Origin: Polyangia bacterium
GTDB lineage: Bacteria > Myxococcota_A > Polyangia > Polyangiales > Polyangiaceae
Reading direction: 5' to 3'
Assembly (NCBI GenBank): GCA_030426145.1
Contig: JAUHZF010000004.1
Span: forward strand, 20,403 to 84,402
DNA length: 64,000 nucleotides
In this document: piece by piece, positions 62,818 to 64,000 of the stretch
Layout: each line of letters opens with the position of its first letter
Position numbering within the stretch: the stretch's first letter is position 1
Notes under the pieces: generated by a model
Database searches by the model: none
What the model was told of the DNA's origin: nothing
The model's input: the letters and a program-made list of their open reading frames with translations, nothing else
Position numbers and translations under genes: made by a program

Positions 62818-63966
62818 ATGCGCAGATTCCGAGGAGCGCTCGGAGTGATGGCGGCCGGATGGCTGTTGTCGTTCCCTGCTCATGCCGAAGATTTCGGCAG
62901 TGACAGATTCGATATCGAAGAGGTGACGACATCGTCGGTGGACGGCCGAGAACGCTATGCACCCAAGAACGCCGTCGATGGGCGACCCGACACAGCGTGG
63001 CTCGTGCCGAACCGTGGGTCTGGCGAATGGCTGGAGGTGCATTTCCGCGGCAGGGCAGAGATCGCCGAAGTCGGCATCATCCCCGGCTACGACAAGCGAC
63101 GCGACGACGACTACGGCGACCGCTGGTACAAGAACAACCGCGTGCGCACCCTGCTCATCCGCTGGGACGGCGGTGAGAAGCGCGTCGAGCTACGCGACGA
63201 CCGCGTGATGCAATGGGTGGAGATCCCCCCCATCGAAGTGGAATGGATCCGCCTCGAGATCATCTCGGTCCGGGCTGGGGTTCGTTGGAACGACACCGCC
63301 ATGGCCGAGGTTGCCTTTCGCAGGCCCCCCTCGCCGGATGAAGCGGCGAACGCGATCCTCCCTCCCGACGACGACACCCTCGACGTGCCCACGGAGCCGT
63401 CGTCGAGCACGGTGGCGACGGTGGACGACACCTTGCCCGACGAGCCTGCACAGCCACCCAACCTTCGCAGCGTCACCGTTTGGATGGCGTCGCTCGGGGT
63501 GCTGGGGCTGGCCTTCGTGGGAGCGAAACGCCGACGTCTCTGGCGCACCGCACTTCGCCAGCACGATGCATGGGTCGAGCGAGCTCGAGAGGCTGTGCGG
63601 ACGATCAAACAAGACACGCGAAAGCTCGGGGAACACTACGCGCCGGTCGCATCGGCGTGCGTGGACTTGCTGGGAAGCGCCGAGCAAATCGGCGAACAAT
63701 GTGCGGCCACACAAACGGCGCTGTCGCGAACCCGCGGGCTGTCCTCCGCAGGTGCGGTGGCACGACGAGAACGACTCGAGGCACAGGAGACACGGGTCCG
63801 GAGCCGGCTCCTGCGCATCGTGGATCAGCTCGAAGACGTGGCTGCGCTCCTCGCGACGATCCCTCGTGACCACCTCGACCACCACGACGTGGACGCGATG
63901 ATCCAACGCTTGCAACAAGAGGTCCTGTTCGTCGATGCGGCGGAGGAGGAGCTCCAATGCAACTAG
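62818..63966 (+). CDS. Exported discoidin-like domain protein with membrane segment and coiled coil
   Basis: A 382-aa protein with a signal peptide (LGVMAAGWLLSFPAHA). Residues 30-165 match an NADase-type glycan-binding/discoidin fold: YAPKNAVDGRPDTAWLVP, GEWLEVHFRGRAEIAEVGII and WVEIPPIEVEWIRLEIISV. A Thr/Pro/Asp linker follows, one transmembrane segment at about 220-240 (VTVWMASLGVLGLAFVGA), then about 140 mostly helical residues likely in the cytoplasm. Possibly carbohydrate recognition coupled to an inner partner, perhaps the overlapping next gene. Confidence 0.7.
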   Translation: MRRFRGALGVMAAGWLLSFPAHAEDFGSDRFDIEEVTTSSVDGRERYAPKNAVDGRPDTAWLVPNRGSGEWLEVHFRGRAEIAEVGIIPGYDKRRDDDYGDRWYKNNRVRTLLIRWDGGEKRVELRDDRVMQWVEIPPIEVEWIRLEIISVRAGVRWNDTAMAEVAFRRPPSPDEAANAILPPDDDTLDVPTEPSSSTVATVDDTLPDEPAQPPNLRSVTVWMASLGVLGLAFVGAKRRRLWRTALRQHDAWVERAREAVRTIKQDTRKLGEHYAPVASACVDLLGSAEQIGEQCAATQTALSRTRGLSSAGAVARRERLEAQETRVRSRLLRIVDQLEDVAALLATIPRDHLDHHDVDAMIQRLQQEVLFVDAAEEELQCN

Positions 63967-64000
63967 AGCTACCTCTGCCGCTCGAAACGCGAGCGGAAGA
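63957..64000 (+). CDS. Start of a gene cut by the window edge
   Basis: ATG 63957 lies after GGAGGAG and overlaps the previous stop by 10 nt. The visible residues are MQLELPLPLETRAE. No function can be given from 14 residues; the overlap suggests co-translation with the discoidin-like gene. Confidence 0.6.
   Translation, partial: MQLELPLPLETRAE

Overview
The window reads as chromosomal DNA of a high-GC Gram-negative bacterium, most likely a myxobacterium (Myxococcota, Polyangia). This is inferred from four eukaryotic-type Ser/Thr kinases in 64 kb (two fused to AAA-type ATPase and repeat regions), many outer-membrane lipoproteins and beta-propellers, an aerobic benzoyl-CoA (box) operon, a fused fatty-acyl reductase/ligase/acyltransferase enzyme, and strongly GC-biased third codon positions. 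Gene density is high. No tRNA, rRNA, CRISPR array, prophage or intact IS was seen. The only apparent gene gap above 300 bases (28730-29050) holds a UGA-containing selenoprotein gene.

Layout. 0.1-3.7 kb: secreted trypsin-like protease, then a leftward moaD / moaC-fusion / moaE operon with a phosphodiester-glycosidase-like gene. 4.0-12.6 kb: CxxCH lipoprotein, an SDR-DTW gene pair, a GH13 lipoprotein, ttcA, and a peroxiredoxin behind a PerR/Fur-like palindrome and a sigma-54-like element. 12.8-23.4 kb: kinase-ATPase regulator, the overlapping GTPase pair era-der, a PHP phosphatase-like gene, an ArsA-like ATPase, small envelope proteins, and a TPR gene convergent with an HD hydrolase. 23.5-27.5 kb: boxC-boxB with divergent boxR, clear operators and a terminator, but no boxA or CoA ligase here. 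27.5-36.4 kb: metallophosphoesterase, SelW-like selenoprotein, zincless plant/fungal-type Fpg, kinase-cNMP fusion, propeller membrane protein, HNH protein with a 21-bp tandem repeat, PilZ protein, and an iodotyrosine-deiodinase-like nitroreductase. 36.4-50.1 kb: 1487-aa kinase-ATPase, outer-membrane protein with an Asp tract, a 178-bp MITE-like insertion, a degenerate NtrC-type ATPase with a dipeptide epimerase, a sialidase-fold lipoprotein, DNA polymerase II and another kinase. 50.1-64 kb: glycosyltransferase, PDZ protein, the 1580-aa FAR/ligase/ACP/PlsC/SCP2 enzyme with a downstream SDR, CopA, an RCC1-type lipoprotein and a discoidin-like protein.

Functional themes are signalling, envelope and surface lipoproteins, aromatic degradation (box), lipid alcohol or ether-lipid chemistry (1580-aa enzyme plus SDR), redox defence (peroxiredoxin, SelW-like) and tRNA/ribosome maturation (ttcA, DTW, era, der). 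The most noteworthy items are the selenoprotein with a plausible SECIS hairpin, the MITE-like insertion that duplicated a CTAG shared by two convergent stop codons, the nitrate-reductase-associated/MoaC fusion, and the five-domain lipid enzyme.
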